From: Arthrobacter sp. C9C5
Lineage (GTDB): Bacteria > Actinomycetota > Actinomycetes > Actinomycetales > Micrococcaceae
Assembly (NCBI RefSeq): GCF_013359735.1
Contig: NZ_JABFMX010000006.1
Coordinates: 149,932-213,931, forward strand
Direction of reading: 5' to 3'
DNA: 64,000 nucleotides
Below are positions 9,017 through 17,522 of the stretch, in pieces. Each line of letters begins with the position of its first letter. The first letter of the stretch is position 1. Under the pieces are notes generated by a model. That model did not search any database and was not told the origin of the DNA. It saw only the letters and a program-made list of their open reading frames with translations. A program made the position numbers and the translations under genes.

Positions 9017-10519
9017 ATGACCCACGAAACCCACCCCGACGGACATCGCACTGCACACCCCGGCGCCGCGGCCGCCCCCGCCCCCGCCCCTGAACCGGTG
9101 CGCCTGGCCGATGCCCGGCAGCGGATCCGCGACTACCGCGCCGCCACGGGACGGCGGACCGCAGTGCTCGACGACGACCCGACCGGTTCGCAGTCCGTGC
9201 ACGGCGTCTCCGTCGTCACCGTGCTTGAGGCAGACGAGTACGCCGCGGCCCTTGCGCAGCCGGAATCGACCTGCTTCATCCTGACCAACACCCGTAGCCT
9301 CGACGAGGCCGACGCCGTCGCCCTGAACCAGGCGGCCGGCCGGGCCCTGTTCGAGCTCGAGGAGCGGCTCGGCGCACCCCTGGACCTGGTCAGCCGCAGC
9401 GACTCGACGCTCCGCGGCCACGTGATGGCCGAAATCCGCACGCTCGACGCCGTCCGGCGCGAGGTCACCGGGCAGGGGTTCGACGGCGTCCTGCTGGCGC
9501 CGTCGTACTTCGAAGCCGGACGCTTCACCGCCGGGGATGTGCACTGGGCCATGGTGGGCGGGGAACCCGTCCCGGCCGGAGAAACCGAGTTCGCCAAGGA
9601 CGCGACCTTCGGGTACCGGTCCTCCGATCTGAAGGATTTCGTCGCGGAGAAAAGCGGCGGCACCGTCACCCCGGAGCAGGTGCTCAGCATCAGCCTCGAG
9701 GACATCCGCCGCGGGGGAGAGGACCGGGTCGCGGAGATCCTGCGCTCGGCCAGCGACCTGCAGCTCATCATCGTCAACGCCACCGAGTTCGCGGACCTGG
9801 AGATCGTCGTGCTGGGCCTGCAGCAGGTCCAGCGGGAAGGCAAAGTTTTCCTGCACCGCACCGGGCCGTCCTTTGTCCGTGCGCTCGCAGGGCTCGACCC
9901 CAAGCCGACCCTGCAGGCGCAGGACATCTGGCCCGGCGGCCGCCCGGCCGGCCACGGGCTCGCCGTCGTCGGCTCCCATGTGGGACAGACGGCACGCCAG
10001 GTCGCTGCGGCGCAGGCACGAGGCGGCGTGTCCGAGGTCGAACTGTCCGTCGCCGACCTCGTCAATCCGGCGGCGCGCGGCGCGCACATTGCGGACACCG
10101 CGGCCCGGGTGGTCAGCGCCCTCGCCGACTCCGACGTCCTGCTCTACACCTCCCGGTCGCTGCTCAAGGGCGCCGACGCTGCCGCCAGCCTGGAGATCGC
10201 CCGCAGCGTGTCCGCGGCCCTGATCGAGGTGGTCCAGGCTGCCCTTGCCGCCAAGCCCGCCTGGGTGATCGCCAAGGGCGGCATCACCTCGCACGACGTC
10301 GCCGTGCGGGGTCTCGGAATCAGGCGTGCCACCGTGCTCGGCCAGTTGTTCCCCGGCATGGTCTCGGTGCTCCGGCCCGACGAAGCCGCCCCGGGCGTGC
10401 AGGGCATGCCGTACGTCGTTTTTGCGGGCAACGTCGGTGACGAGAACGCGCTCGCCGACACCATTGAACTCTTCCGCGGCGCCACGTCCGCGGCACCAGG
10501 AAAGGAAGTAACCCCATGA
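9017..10519 (+). CDS. four-carbon acid sugar kinase family protein (DUF1537)
   Basis: A 500-aa kinase of the DUF1537 family, established as ATP-dependent kinases for tetronates and 3-oxo acid sugars (OtnK, DtnK, OiaK types). Seen: N-terminal substrate-domain motif VLDDDPTGSQS near residue 50, SRSDSTLRGH near 126, and the C-terminal nucleotide-domain motif AKGGITSHDVA near 419 with PGMVSVL and VVFAGNVGDENAL. ATG at 9017 follows GGAAGGA by 7 nt. Its TGA overlaps the next gene's ATG, so translation is probably coupled. The partner dehydrogenase fits a 3-oxidation-then-phosphorylation scheme. No class II aldolase (OtnC type) is present nearby. Confidence 0.92.
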   Translation: MTHETHPDGHRTAHPGAAAAPAPAPEPVRLADARQRIRDYRAATGRRTAVLDDDPTGSQSVHGVSVVTVLEADEYAAALAQPESTCFILTNTRSLDEADAVALNQAAGRALFELEERLGAPLDLVSRSDSTLRGHVMAEIRTLDAVRREVTGQGFDGVLLAPSYFEAGRFTAGDVHWAMVGGEPVPAGETEFAKDATFGYRSSDLKDFVAEKSGGTVTPEQVLSISLEDIRRGGEDRVAEILRSASDLQLIIVNATEFADLEIVVLGLQQVQREGKVFLHRTGPSFVRALAGLDPKPTLQAQDIWPGGRPAGHGLAVVGSHVGQTARQVAAAQARGGVSEVELSVADLVNPAARGAHIADTAARVVSALADSDVLLYTSRSLLKGADAAASLEIARSVSAALIEVVQAALAAKPAWVIAKGGITSHDVAVRGLGIRRATVLGQLFPGMVSVLRPDEAAPGVQGMPYVVFAGNVGDENALADTIELFRGATSAAPGKEVTP

Positions 10520-11388
10520 CCAAGGTCGGATGGATCGGGCTGGGCGCGATGGGCGGACCGATGGCGGTCGTCCTCGCCGAAGCCGGACACGAAGTCGCCG
10601 CCTTTGACGTCGCCGAAGGCCGGGCGCAGTCGCTGGCTGTTCCCGGCCTCGCGCCGGCGGCCACGGCCAAGGAGGCCGTGGCCGAGGCCGACGTCGTCGC
10701 CCTGATGGTCGCGACGCCGGCCCAGGCCGACGCGGTACTCTTCGGCGCGGACGAACTCGCCGCGACCCTGCGTCCGGGCACCGTGGTCCTGCTGATGGCC
10801 ACCGTCGGGCCAGCCGCCGTGGTGTCGCTGGCAGAGCGGCTGGCAGCGTTCGACGTCGAACTGGTGGACGCGCCGGTCTCCGGCGGCACCAAGCGCGCCG
10901 CCACCGGCGAACTGCTGATGATGGTCAGCGGCTCCGAGCGGGCCCTGGCGGTGGTGCGGCCGCTGCTGGACGCGATGGCAAGCTCCGCCCCCGTGGTGGG
11001 CACCAACGTTGGCGACGGGCAGAAGGTGAAGCTCGTCAACCAGCTGCTGTGCGGCGTGCACATCGCCGCGGCGGGGGAGGCCCTGGCCTTCGCCGAGGCC
11101 CTGGGCCTGGACCCGAAGCAGACCTGGGAAGTGCTGCGTTCGGGCGCTGCGGCGTCGTTCATGTTCGATGACCGGGGCTCCCGGATGGTGGACCCGGACA
11201 ACACCGAGGTCCGGAGCGCCCTGGACATCTTCGTCAAGGACATGGGGCTCGTGGTCGAGGCGGCGCGGGAGAGCACCTACCCGGCGCCGCTCGCCGCCGC
11301 GGCCGAGCAGCTCTACCTCAGCGGCCGGCGCGCGGGCCTCGGCCGGCGGGACGACTCGTCCGTGATTGAGGTACTGCGCGGGCACTGA
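10516..11388 (+). CDS. NAD(P)-dependent 3-hydroxyacid dehydrogenase (LtnD/HIBADH-like)
   Basis: A 290-aa beta-hydroxyacid dehydrogenase. The Rossmann motif GLGAMGGPMA is at residues 7-16, the substrate loop DAPVSGGTKRAATGE near 117-131, and the catalytic lysine in GQKVKLVNQ near 170. The family includes L-threonate dehydrogenase, D-glycerate/tartronate semialdehyde reductase and 3-hydroxyisobutyrate dehydrogenase. Its ATGA overlap with the DUF1537 kinase supports an LtnD-like role: oxidising C2 or C3 of an acid sugar to supply the kinase substrate. It ends block A. Confidence 0.92.
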   Translation: MTKVGWIGLGAMGGPMAVVLAEAGHEVAAFDVAEGRAQSLAVPGLAPAATAKEAVAEADVVALMVATPAQADAVLFGADELAATLRPGTVVLLMATVGPAAVVSLAERLAAFDVELVDAPVSGGTKRAATGELLMMVSGSERALAVVRPLLDAMASSAPVVGTNVGDGQKVKLVNQLLCGVHIAAAGEALAFAEALGLDPKQTWEVLRSGAAASFMFDDRGSRMVDPDNTEVRSALDIFVKDMGLVVEAARESTYPAPLAAAAEQLYLSGRRAGLGRRDDSSVIEVLRGH

Positions 11389-11410
11389 CGCTGACTTCCG
11401 GCGGGCCGAC

Positions 11411-11437
11411 GGCCGGGGGTGTCTTTAGCCCCCGGCC
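11411..11437. terminator. hairpin between convergent block A and ZIP genes
   Basis: GGCCGGGGG (11411-11419) and CCCCCGGCC (11429-11437) form a perfect 9-bp stem around a 9-nt loop. It overlaps the last codons and TAA of the minus-strand ZIP gene. A bidirectional terminator function is inferred; no T-run follows on the plus strand. Confidence 0.5.
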
Positions 11438-12180
11438 TGGCTGATGGTGAAGGCCGTCAGGAAGCCGACAGCTGCAATGAGGCCCGTCAGGACATGGTGT
11501 TCTTCGAAAGCCTCCGGGATCATGGTGTCGGCAAGCATGGCCAGAATCGCCCCGGCGGCGATCGCGGTGATGAAGGCGACCATTTCTGCCGGAGCGTTTT
11601 GCAGGCTGGCATAGCCGATCAGCGACGCCAGCCCGGAGATGAGGGCAATGCCTCCCCACACGCCGAAAACGTAACCGGCGCTGCGGCCGGATTTTTTCAT
11701 TCCCGCTGTGCTGGACAGCCCTTCGGGAACGTTGGAGATGAATACAGCTGCGAGTACGGCCGTGCTGACCGATCCGCCTGAAACGAGACCGAGCCCCAGG
11801 ACGACGGATTCGGGAACACCGTCCAGCAGGGCTCCGATGGCAATGGCGGTGCCGCTGCCCGGCTTGTCCTTCTCAGAGGGTTGCTTGCCGCCGGAGCGCT
11901 TCCTGTGTTTGGCTCCTTGCCGGGCCAGCAGGGCGTTCGCCCCAACATAGACCAGTGCTCCGGCAAGGAATCCCGCCACGGTCGGCCAGAGACCGCCGCC
12001 CCGTTCGGCTTCATCGACAAGGTCAAACGACAAGGCGGAGATGAGGACTCCGGCGCCGAAGGACATGATGGAGGAGACGATTTTCGGAGCGATGGTCCAC
12101 TTCCAGGCAATGGCCGAACCCAGGACCAGCGCTGCGCCCGCCACGGTTCCCCATAACAGGGCCTGCACCCATGTGGGCAT
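11425..12180 (-). CDS. ZIP family metal transporter
   Basis: A 251-aa membrane protein with about 8 helices and a hydrophilic, Lys/Ser-rich variable loop (KHRKRSGGKQPSEKDK). ZIP-type helices IV and V are visible: IGALLDGVPESVVLG and FISNVPEG, with the metal-site Pro-Glu pairs. ZIP proteins import Zn, Fe or Mn down a gradient. The usual His of HxxPEG motifs is absent or replaced (GALLDGVPES), as in many bacterial ZIPs. It lies on the opposite strand between two catabolic blocks, with less GC-biased codon use, and looks inserted. A palindrome AAGCATGCTT and a TATATT-like -10 lie in its upstream region. Confidence 0.85.
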   Translation of the reverse strand: MPTWVQALLWGTVAGAALVLGSAIAWKWTIAPKIVSSIMSFGAGVLISALSFDLVDEAERGGGLWPTVAGFLAGALVYVGANALLARQGAKHRKRSGGKQPSEKDKPGSGTAIAIGALLDGVPESVVLGLGLVSGGSVSTAVLAAVFISNVPEGLSSTAGMKKSGRSAGYVFGVWGGIALISGLASLIGYASLQNAPAEMVAFITAIAAGAILAMLADTMIPEAFEEHHVLTGLIAAVGFLTAFTISQAGG

Positions 12181-12302
12181 CTAATTCCACCTTCCAATTC
12201 TTCCATCACGAGGGCACCAGCGCCTGCGGGGCGCAGCGGCCCAGCGCCCCGGGAGGCGACTCCGTCACCAGTGAACGCGGCCGCCCCCGATCATCACAAT
12301 AT

Positions 12303-12312
12303 AAGCATGCTT
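12303..12312. promoter_or_regulatory. small palindrome in the ZIP / GntR divergent region
   Basis: AAGCATGCTT is a perfect 10-bp palindrome next to TATATT on the minus strand (12298-12303), a possible -10 for the ZIP gene. It could be a metal-responsive site; evidence is weak. The rest of 12181-12393 holds only the GntR promoter. Confidence 0.3.
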
Positions 12313-12378
12313 TCTAAGTTGCGCCGTTGCGAGGCGGGGCCTGCAGCGTCCGCCGCTACGCCCGTCGGCGCGGGGCGG

Positions 12379-12393
12379 CTATAGGATTCCAGT
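12379..12393 (+). promoter_or_regulatory. -10 region and operator half of the block B GntR gene
   Basis: CTATAGGATTC (12379-12389) contains a TATAGG -10 about 8 nt from the ATG, so the mRNA is probably leaderless. The same 11 bases occur inverted (GAATCCTATAG) in the next promoter at 13220, which suggests autoregulation by the GntR protein. Confidence 0.5.
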
Positions 12394-13098
12394 ATGGCAA
12401 TCAAGGATCCGGCCTCACGCGGCGTCAGCAGGCAGGTCCTCGCCGACCACGTCTACGAAGCGCTTCTCATCGCCTTGATGGACGGCCGGCTCGAAGCCGG
12501 CACGCCCGTCAGCATCGACGGGATGGCCCGTGAGCTGGACGTCTCGCCGACGCCCGTGCGCGAGGCGCTGGCCCGGCTGGAAGCCACCGGCATGGTGCGC
12601 CGGACCGCCCTGCGCGGCTACCGGGTGGCGCCGCTCTTCACCGCGGACGAGCTGGCGGACCTGATGGACGCCCGCCTGGTGATCGAACCGGCCAACGCCT
12701 TCATGGCCTGCAGCCACGCCGATGCCGAGCTCACCGCCCAGCTGGCGCAGGCCATCGACGACCTCAAAGCGGCGCCCCGGGGGCCATCCTTTTCCGAGTT
12801 CCGCGCCTACTGGGAGGCCGACGAACGGTTCCACCGGCTCATCGCGGAGTCCGCGGACAACCAGTTCCTGCTCTCCGCGTACAACGCGCTGGGTGGCCAG
12901 GTGCAGCGCTTCCGCTTCTTCGGCGGCCTCGGCGTCACCGACGCCGACTTCGCGATCGCGGAGCACACCGAGATCCTGCAGGCCTTCGAGGCCGGCGACC
13001 CTGAGCTCGCGCGCCAGAAGATGATCGCGCACATCGAAGGCGTCAAGCAGCGCTCGCAGCACGACAGCGAAGTACACGACAGCGAAGTGCGCAGCTAG
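12394..13098 (+). CDS. GntR family transcriptional regulator (FCD type)
   Basis: A 234-aa regulator. The N-terminal winged HTH (about 15-75, VSIDGMARELDVSPTPVREALARLE) is followed by an FCD domain with the ligand/metal pattern DARLVIEPAN, ADERFHRLIAESADN and EHTEILQAF. It heads block B and is the likely repressor acting at 13207-13234. ATG at 12394 has no Shine-Dalgarno and sits just after a -10, so a leaderless start is likely. The C-terminus contains an exact repeat HDSEVHDSEV encoded by a 15-nt tandem duplication (13060-13089). Confidence 0.92.
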   Translation: MAIKDPASRGVSRQVLADHVYEALLIALMDGRLEAGTPVSIDGMARELDVSPTPVREALARLEATGMVRRTALRGYRVAPLFTADELADLMDARLVIEPANAFMACSHADAELTAQLAQAIDDLKAAPRGPSFSEFRAYWEADERFHRLIAESADNQFLLSAYNALGGQVQRFRFFGGLGVTDADFAIAEHTEILQAFEAGDPELARQKMIAHIEGVKQRSQHDSEVHDSEVRS

Positions 13099-13121
13099 GC
13101 CAGAACCCGGCAGCAATGCCC

Positions 13122-13143
13122 GGCAGCGGCAAGTTCCGCTGCC
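13122..13143 (+). terminator. hairpin after the block B GntR gene
   Basis: GGCAGCGG / CCGCTGCC form a perfect 8-bp stem with a 6-nt loop, without a T-run. It lies between the regulator and the block B promoter and may limit read-through. Confidence 0.4.
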
Positions 13144-13197
13144 CGCCACCAGGCCCCGGCGTCCAAGTCGGCCCGCGGTTCACTCCATGAAAAACCC

Positions 13198-13234
13198 TTG
13201 ACAAGCTTTCCTATCGGGTGAATCCTATAGGAAA
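13198..13234 (+). promoter_or_regulatory. block B promoter with GntR operator
   Basis: A consensus -35 TTGACA (13198-13203) is followed by an inverted repeat TTTCCTAT (13207-13214) ... ATAGGAAA (13227-13234) and an internal perfect palindrome TCCTATAGGA (13223-13232). The -10 must overlap the repeat, so a bound repressor would block it. The core is shared with the GntR gene's own promoter. Confidence 0.65.
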
Positions 13235-13258
13235 TGTGATTCAAGATTTGGAGTGACA

Positions 13259-14257
13259 ATGTCGTACACCGCCGAAAACTGGCCCATCACCGCGGCCCTG
13301 CTGCAGTTCCCGGGCGTCCGACCCGACGGAACCTCCGTCCAGGATGCCCCCGCCGCCGAGTGGCAGCGCGTGTTCGAGGAAGTCGCTGACGCGGGCTTCG
13401 CCAACGCCGACCTGACCGACAGCTGGGTGCGCCCGGGGGACCTCAGCCCGGCCCGGCTGGATGAACTCACGGACGCCGCCGGTCACGCCGGAATCGGTCT
13501 CCCGGCCATCTCGGCCATCCGCCGCAGCGTGATCGACGAGGCCAACTGGGAAGACAACCTGGCCTACACCCACCGCACCCTCGACGCCGCCGCGCAGCTG
13601 GGCTGCGAGGTCGTCTCGATCGGCCTGCACCAGGCCCTGACCCCCACCCAGCGCGAACAGCTCTGGTTCTGGACCGTCGAAGGCCACCAGGACCCGGTGG
13701 GGGACAAGGAAACCTGGCAGAAGGCCGTCACCCGGATCCGCGAAGTCGGCCGGCACGCGGCCGAGCTCGGGCTCCTGGTCTCCCTGGAGATGTATGAGGA
13801 CACCTACCTCGGGACCGCCGACTCGTCGGTACAACTGGTCCAGGACATCGGCCTGCCCAATGTCGGACTCAACCCGGACATCGGCAACCTGATCCGCCTG
13901 CACCGGCCCATCGAGGACTGGCGGGAAATGGTCCACAAGACGCTGCCGTACGCCAACTACTGGCACGTCAAGAACTACATCCGCGACGAAAACCGGGCGA
14001 AGGACCAGTACGTCGCCATACCCGCACCGATGGAATCCGGCCTGATCAGCTACCGCGAGGCCTTCCAGTTCGCCATCTCCGTCGGCTTCCAGGGGATCAT
14101 CTGCACCGAGCACTACGGCGGGGACGGCCTCAGCGTCACCGCCGCCAACCAGGACTACCTGCGCCGCCAGGTCCTGCCCAAGCGCGACGGGTACGCCCTC
14201 GGCACGTCCCTGGTGTCCCAGGGCCGGCAGCTCCCGGTGGCCGTCCCCGCACTCTAA
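13259..14257 (+). CDS. sugar phosphate isomerase/epimerase-like TIM barrel (xylose isomerase-like)
   Basis: A 332-aa AP-endonuclease-2/xylose-isomerase-like TIM barrel. Probable metal ligands are Glu in VSLEMYED, Asp/Asn in NVGLNPDIGN, His in NYWHVKNY and Glu in IICTEHYGGDG. The family contains hydroxypyruvate and 2-oxo-tetronate isomerases (OtnI), ketose 3-epimerases and 3-oxo-isoapionate decarboxylase (OiaC), which releases L-erythrulose. The DhaKL kinase and L-erythrulose-phosphate-type isomerases directly downstream make an OiaC-like step a plausible alternative to isomerisation. ATG at 13259 with GGAG 5 nt upstream is preferred over GTG at 13253. It is first in the block B operon. Confidence 0.85.
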   Translation: MSYTAENWPITAALLQFPGVRPDGTSVQDAPAAEWQRVFEEVADAGFANADLTDSWVRPGDLSPARLDELTDAAGHAGIGLPAISAIRRSVIDEANWEDNLAYTHRTLDAAAQLGCEVVSIGLHQALTPTQREQLWFWTVEGHQDPVGDKETWQKAVTRIREVGRHAAELGLLVSLEMYEDTYLGTADSSVQLVQDIGLPNVGLNPDIGNLIRLHRPIEDWREMVHKTLPYANYWHVKNYIRDENRAKDQYVAIPAPMESGLISYREAFQFAISVGFQGIICTEHYGGDGLSVTAANQDYLRRQVLPKRDGYALGTSLVSQGRQLPVAVPAL

Positions 14258-14319
14258 GCCGGCGGCGCCCCACGGCCCGCCGTCTGATCCAGCCGCTCCA
14301 ACCGGTTCAACGAGGAATC

Positions 14320-16041
14320 ATGACCAAGATATTTGACGATCCCGCAAGCTTCGCGGACGACGCCCTCGACGGCTTCGCCGCCGCCCACCGCCAGTACGTG
14401 GCACGGGTGGATGGCGGCGTGGTCCGCTCCACCGAGACGCCGGCCGGCCAGGTCGCCCTCGTGATTGGCGGGGGATCCGGGCACTACCCGGCCTTCGCCG
14501 GCCTCGTAGGCGCCGGCCTGGCCGCGGGCAGCGCCTGCGGAAACATGTTCGCCTCGCCCTCCGCGGGCCAGGTCTACCGCGTCGTCAAGGCCGCGGAGTC
14601 CGGAGGCGGTGTGCTCCTCAGCTACGGCAACTACGCCGGGGACGTGCTGCACTTCGGCCAGGCGCAGGACAAGCTCAACGCCGAGGGCATCGAGACCCGC
14701 ACCGTGCTGGTGACCGACGATATTGCCAGCGCCCCGCTCGAGGAGATCGGCAAGCGCCGCGGCATTGCCGGGGACCTGACGGTCTTCAAGGTTGCCGGCG
14801 CCGCCGCCGAGGCCGGGCTGGACCTGGACGAGGTGGAGCGGCTGGCGGTCAAGGCCAACCACCACACCCGCTCGCTGGGCGTCGCCTTCGCCGGCTGCAC
14901 CCTTCCCGGCGCCGCGGAGCCGCTGTTCACGGTGCCCGAGGGCATGATGTCCGTGGGCCTCGGCATCCACGGTGAACCCGGCATCTCCGAACAGCCGCTG
15001 CCGACGGCCAGCGAACTGGCAGCACTGCTGGTGGACGGACTGCTCAAGGACAAGCCGGAAACCGCGGGCCGCCGCGTGGTGCCGATCCTCAACGGCCTCG
15101 GCACGGTCAAGTACGACGAGCTGTTCGTGCTGTTCGGCAAGATCGAGGCCCTGTTGACCGCCGCCGGACTTGAAATCGTTGAACCGGAATGCGGCGAGCT
15201 CGTCACCAGCCTGGACATGTCCGGGCTGTCGCTGACGCTGTTCTGGCTGGATCCGGAGCTGGAGAAGTTCTGGTCCGCGCCGGCCGACACCCCCGCCTTC
15301 CGCAAGGGCAACCTGGCTCCGCGCCGGGCCCGGACCGTTTCCGCACAGGCCGACGCCGAAGCAGCGCCCGCGCTGGCTGCCACGGCGGCGTCGACCTCGC
15401 TGGCCGCCACCGCCGTCGGCGTGCTCAAGGTGGCCCAGTCGGTCGTCGTCGAACACGAGGAAGCCCTCGGCAAACTCGACGCGATCGCCGGCGACGGCGA
15501 CCACGGCATCGGCATGCGCCGCGGCGTGGACGCCGCCGTCGCAGCGGCCGAACAATCGCACGCGGCCGGTGCCGGGCTGGAGGAACTCCTCGCGGCGGCC
15601 GGAGAGCAGTGGGCCGAACGCGCCGGAGGCACCTCCGGAGCGCTCTGGGGCGCCGCGGTCACCGCCGTCGGCCGGGCCCTTGGCAGCAAGGACACCTACA
15701 CGGCGGCGGACGCGGCCGCCGCCGTCGACGCCCTCCGGGACGCCATCATCACCCTCGGCAAGGCCGAAGCCGGAGACAAGACGATGGTGGACGCGCTGCT
15801 TCCCTTCGCCGACGTCTTCAACCGGGCAATCGACGACGGCGACGGCGTGGCCCGCAGCCTGCGGACCGCGGCCGACGCGGCCGCCCAGGCCGCCGAAGCC
15901 ACCGCGGCGCTCAGCCCCAGGAAGGGCCGGGCACGGCCGCTGGCCGAGAAGAGCCTGGGCCACCCGGACCCCGGCGCCGTGTCTTTTGGCCTGATCGCCG
16001 GCCGGGTGGCCGACTACGCAGCCTCCATCGAACGCAGCTGA
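14320..16041 (+). CDS. dihydroxyacetone/erythrulose kinase, fused DhaK-DhaL
   Basis: A 573-aa single-chain ATP-dependent ketose kinase. The DhaK half has GGGSGH near residues 50-55 and a substrate-binding His in GIHGEPGISE near 216, which forms a hemiaminal with the ketose. The DhaL half has AGDGDHG near 389, GGTSGALWG and GDKTMVDALLPF for nucleotide-Mg binding. An Ala-rich linker joins them. In Mycobacterium smegmatis such proteins (LerK, DerK) phosphorylate L- or D-erythrulose. Neighbouring TIM-like and RpiB-like isomerases favour erythrulose over dihydroxyacetone here. Confidence 0.92.
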   Translation: MTKIFDDPASFADDALDGFAAAHRQYVARVDGGVVRSTETPAGQVALVIGGGSGHYPAFAGLVGAGLAAGSACGNMFASPSAGQVYRVVKAAESGGGVLLSYGNYAGDVLHFGQAQDKLNAEGIETRTVLVTDDIASAPLEEIGKRRGIAGDLTVFKVAGAAAEAGLDLDEVERLAVKANHHTRSLGVAFAGCTLPGAAEPLFTVPEGMMSVGLGIHGEPGISEQPLPTASELAALLVDGLLKDKPETAGRRVVPILNGLGTVKYDELFVLFGKIEALLTAAGLEIVEPECGELVTSLDMSGLSLTLFWLDPELEKFWSAPADTPAFRKGNLAPRRARTVSAQADAEAAPALAATAASTSLAATAVGVLKVAQSVVVEHEEALGKLDAIAGDGDHGIGMRRGVDAAVAAAEQSHAAGAGLEELLAAAGEQWAERAGGTSGALWGAAVTAVGRALGSKDTYTAADAAAAVDALRDAIITLGKAEAGDKTMVDALLPFADVFNRAIDDGDGVARSLRTAADAAAQAAEATAALSPRKGRARPLAEKSLGHPDPGAVSFGLIAGRVADYAASIERS

Positions 16042-16053
16042 AGGAGAATTTCC

Positions 16054-16572
16054 TTGTCACACGAGACACAAAGTCACAGCACCACCGACCCCCAGCCCGG
16101 CTGGCGGATCGTCGTCGGCAACGATGAAGCCGGCGTCGAATACAAGAACGCCCTGCGCGAACTGCTCGAGGCCGACCCCCGGGTCGCGTCCGTGGAAGAC
16201 GTCGGCGTCGGACCGGACGACAGCACCGCCTACCCGCACCTGGCCGTCGCCGCGGCCCGCAAGGTCGCCGCCGGCGAGGCCGACCGGGCCCTGTTGATCT
16301 GCGGCACCGGACTGGGCGTGGCCATCTCGGCCAACAAAGTCCCCGGCATCCGTGCCGTCACCGCGCACGACAGCTACTCCGTGGAACGCTCCGTGCTGTC
16401 CAACAACGCCCAGGTGCTGACCATGGGCCAGCGCGTGATCGGCCTGGAACTGGCGAAGAAACTCGTCGGCGAATGGCTGGGCCACCGCTTCGACGACACC
16501 TCCGCATCCGCGGCCAAGGTGGACGCAATCCACTCCTATGAAGGAGCCCCGGAAGGACTTGAAACCACATGA
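16054..16572 (+). CDS. RpiB/LacAB-family isomerase, probable D-erythrulose-4-phosphate isomerase
   Basis: A 172-aa RpiB-fold isomerase. Catalytic Cys is in [16 protein letters not shown] (Cys near residue 83), and the conserved [19 protein letters not shown] loop and GQRVIG are present. RpiB normally interconverts ribose-5-P and ribulose-5-P; the EryI/DerI branch converts D-erythrulose-4-P to D-erythrose-4-P. The operon context supports the latter. TTG start at 16054 with AAGGAG 7 nt upstream. Its TGA overlaps the next gene's ATG. Confidence 0.9.
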   Translation: MSHETQSHSTTDPQPGWRIVVGNDEAGVEYKNALRELLEADPRVASVEDVGVGPDDSTAYPHLAVAAARKVAAGEADRALLICGTGLGVAISANKVPGIRAVTAHDSYSVERSVLSNNAQVLTMGQRVIGLELAKKLVGEWLGHRFDDTSASAAKVDAIHSYEGAPEGLETT

Positions 16573-17522
16573 CCCCTCGTAACATCGCCGTCGTCGGTTC
16601 CGGCTACATGGGCGGCGGAATCGCGCAGGTACTGGCCCTCGCGGGAGCCCGCGTCGCCCTCGCCGACGTCTCCGCCGAGATCGCCCAAAGCAACTACGAG
16701 CGGCTGCTCAAGGAATCCGACGAGTTCGTCGCGGCAGGCCTGTTCCCGGCCGGCTCCACCGAACGGCTCAAGGAAAACCTCTGGGCCGCGAAGGACATCG
16801 AAGAGGCCGTCGCGGACGCCGAATACATCGAAGAAGCCGTACCCGAGGTCCTGGAGATCAAGCACGGCACCCTGGGCCGGATCAGTGCCGCCGCCCGGCC
16901 GGACGCCATCATCGGCTCCAATACCTCCACCATCTCCATCGCGAAGCTCGCCGAAGTCGTGGTGAACCCGGAGCGCTTCCTGGGCGTCCACTTCTCCAAC
17001 CCGGCGCCGTTCATCCCGGGCGTGGAAGTCATCCCGCACGCGGGCACCTCCGAGGCCACCGTGGAAGCCGCACGCGCGATCGTGGGGGAGACCGGCAAGG
17101 AAACCGCGACCGTCAAGGATGTCACCGGCTTCGTGCTCAACCGGCTGCAGTACGCCCTCTTCCACGAGGCCGCGCAGGTCGTGGAGGAAGGCATCGCCAC
17201 GGCCGAGGATGTGGACACCATGGTCCGCACCACCTTCGGCTTCCGGCTGCCGTTCTTCGGGCCGTTCGCGATCGCGGACATGGCCGGGCTCGACGTGTAC
17301 GCGTTCTGCTACAAGTCACTGCAGACCGGCTTCCCCGAGCGGTTTGCCACGCCGCAGATCCTCCAGGAAAAGGTCAACGCCGGCCAGCTCGGAACCAAGA
17401 CCGGCTCCGGCTTCCTAAACGTTCCCGCCGAACGGACCGCCGCCCTGGTGGCCTACCGGAACAAGGCCTACGTCGCCATGCAGAAGCTCATCGAGGAACT
17501 GGGCCCCGCGCCCCTCGGCTGA
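16569..17522 (+). CDS. 3-hydroxyacyl-CoA dehydrogenase-fold NAD-dependent dehydrogenase
   Basis: A 317-aa protein with an N-terminal Rossmann domain ([11 protein letters not shown] at residues 10-20), the segment SNTSTISI, catalytic HFSNPAPF (His near 141) and a helical C-terminal domain ([23 protein letters not shown]). The fold covers hydroxybutyryl-CoA dehydrogenase, L-gulonate 3-dehydrogenase and carnitine dehydrogenase. With no acyl-CoA genes nearby, a sugar-acid dehydrogenase is more likely, perhaps generating the 3-oxo acid used by the TIM-barrel protein at 13259. Start ATGA overlaps the RpiB-like gene. The stop codon lies in a 16-nt tandem duplication. Confidence 0.88.
   Translation: MTPRNIAVVGSGYMGGGIAQVLALAGARVALADVSAEIAQSNYERLLKESDEFVAAGLFPAGSTERLKENLWAAKDIEEAVADAEYIEEAVPEVLEIKHGTLGRISAAARPDAIIGSNTSTISIAKLAEVVVNPERFLGVHFSNPAPFIPGVEVIPHAGTSEATVEAARAIVGETGKETATVKDVTGFVLNRLQYALFHEAAQVVEEGIATAEDVDTMVRTTFGFRLPFFGPFAIADMAGLDVYAFCYKSLQTGFPERFATPQILQEKVNAGQLGTKTGSGFLNVPAERTAALVAYRNKAYVAMQKLIEELGPAPLG

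Noticed and set aside
6695..10294. A 3.6-kb uninterrupted minus-strand reading frame
   Set aside because: It mirrors the MFS, SDR and DUF1537 genes on the plus strand; its Gly/Arg/Asp/His-rich composition is typical of antisense frames in high-GC DNA and no domain is visible.
9017..11388. A RuBisCO-like or class II aldolase pathway completing block A
   Set aside because: No such gene is encoded on either strand between 5.8 and 21 kb, so the full OtnKCI or OiaKTX scheme cannot be claimed.
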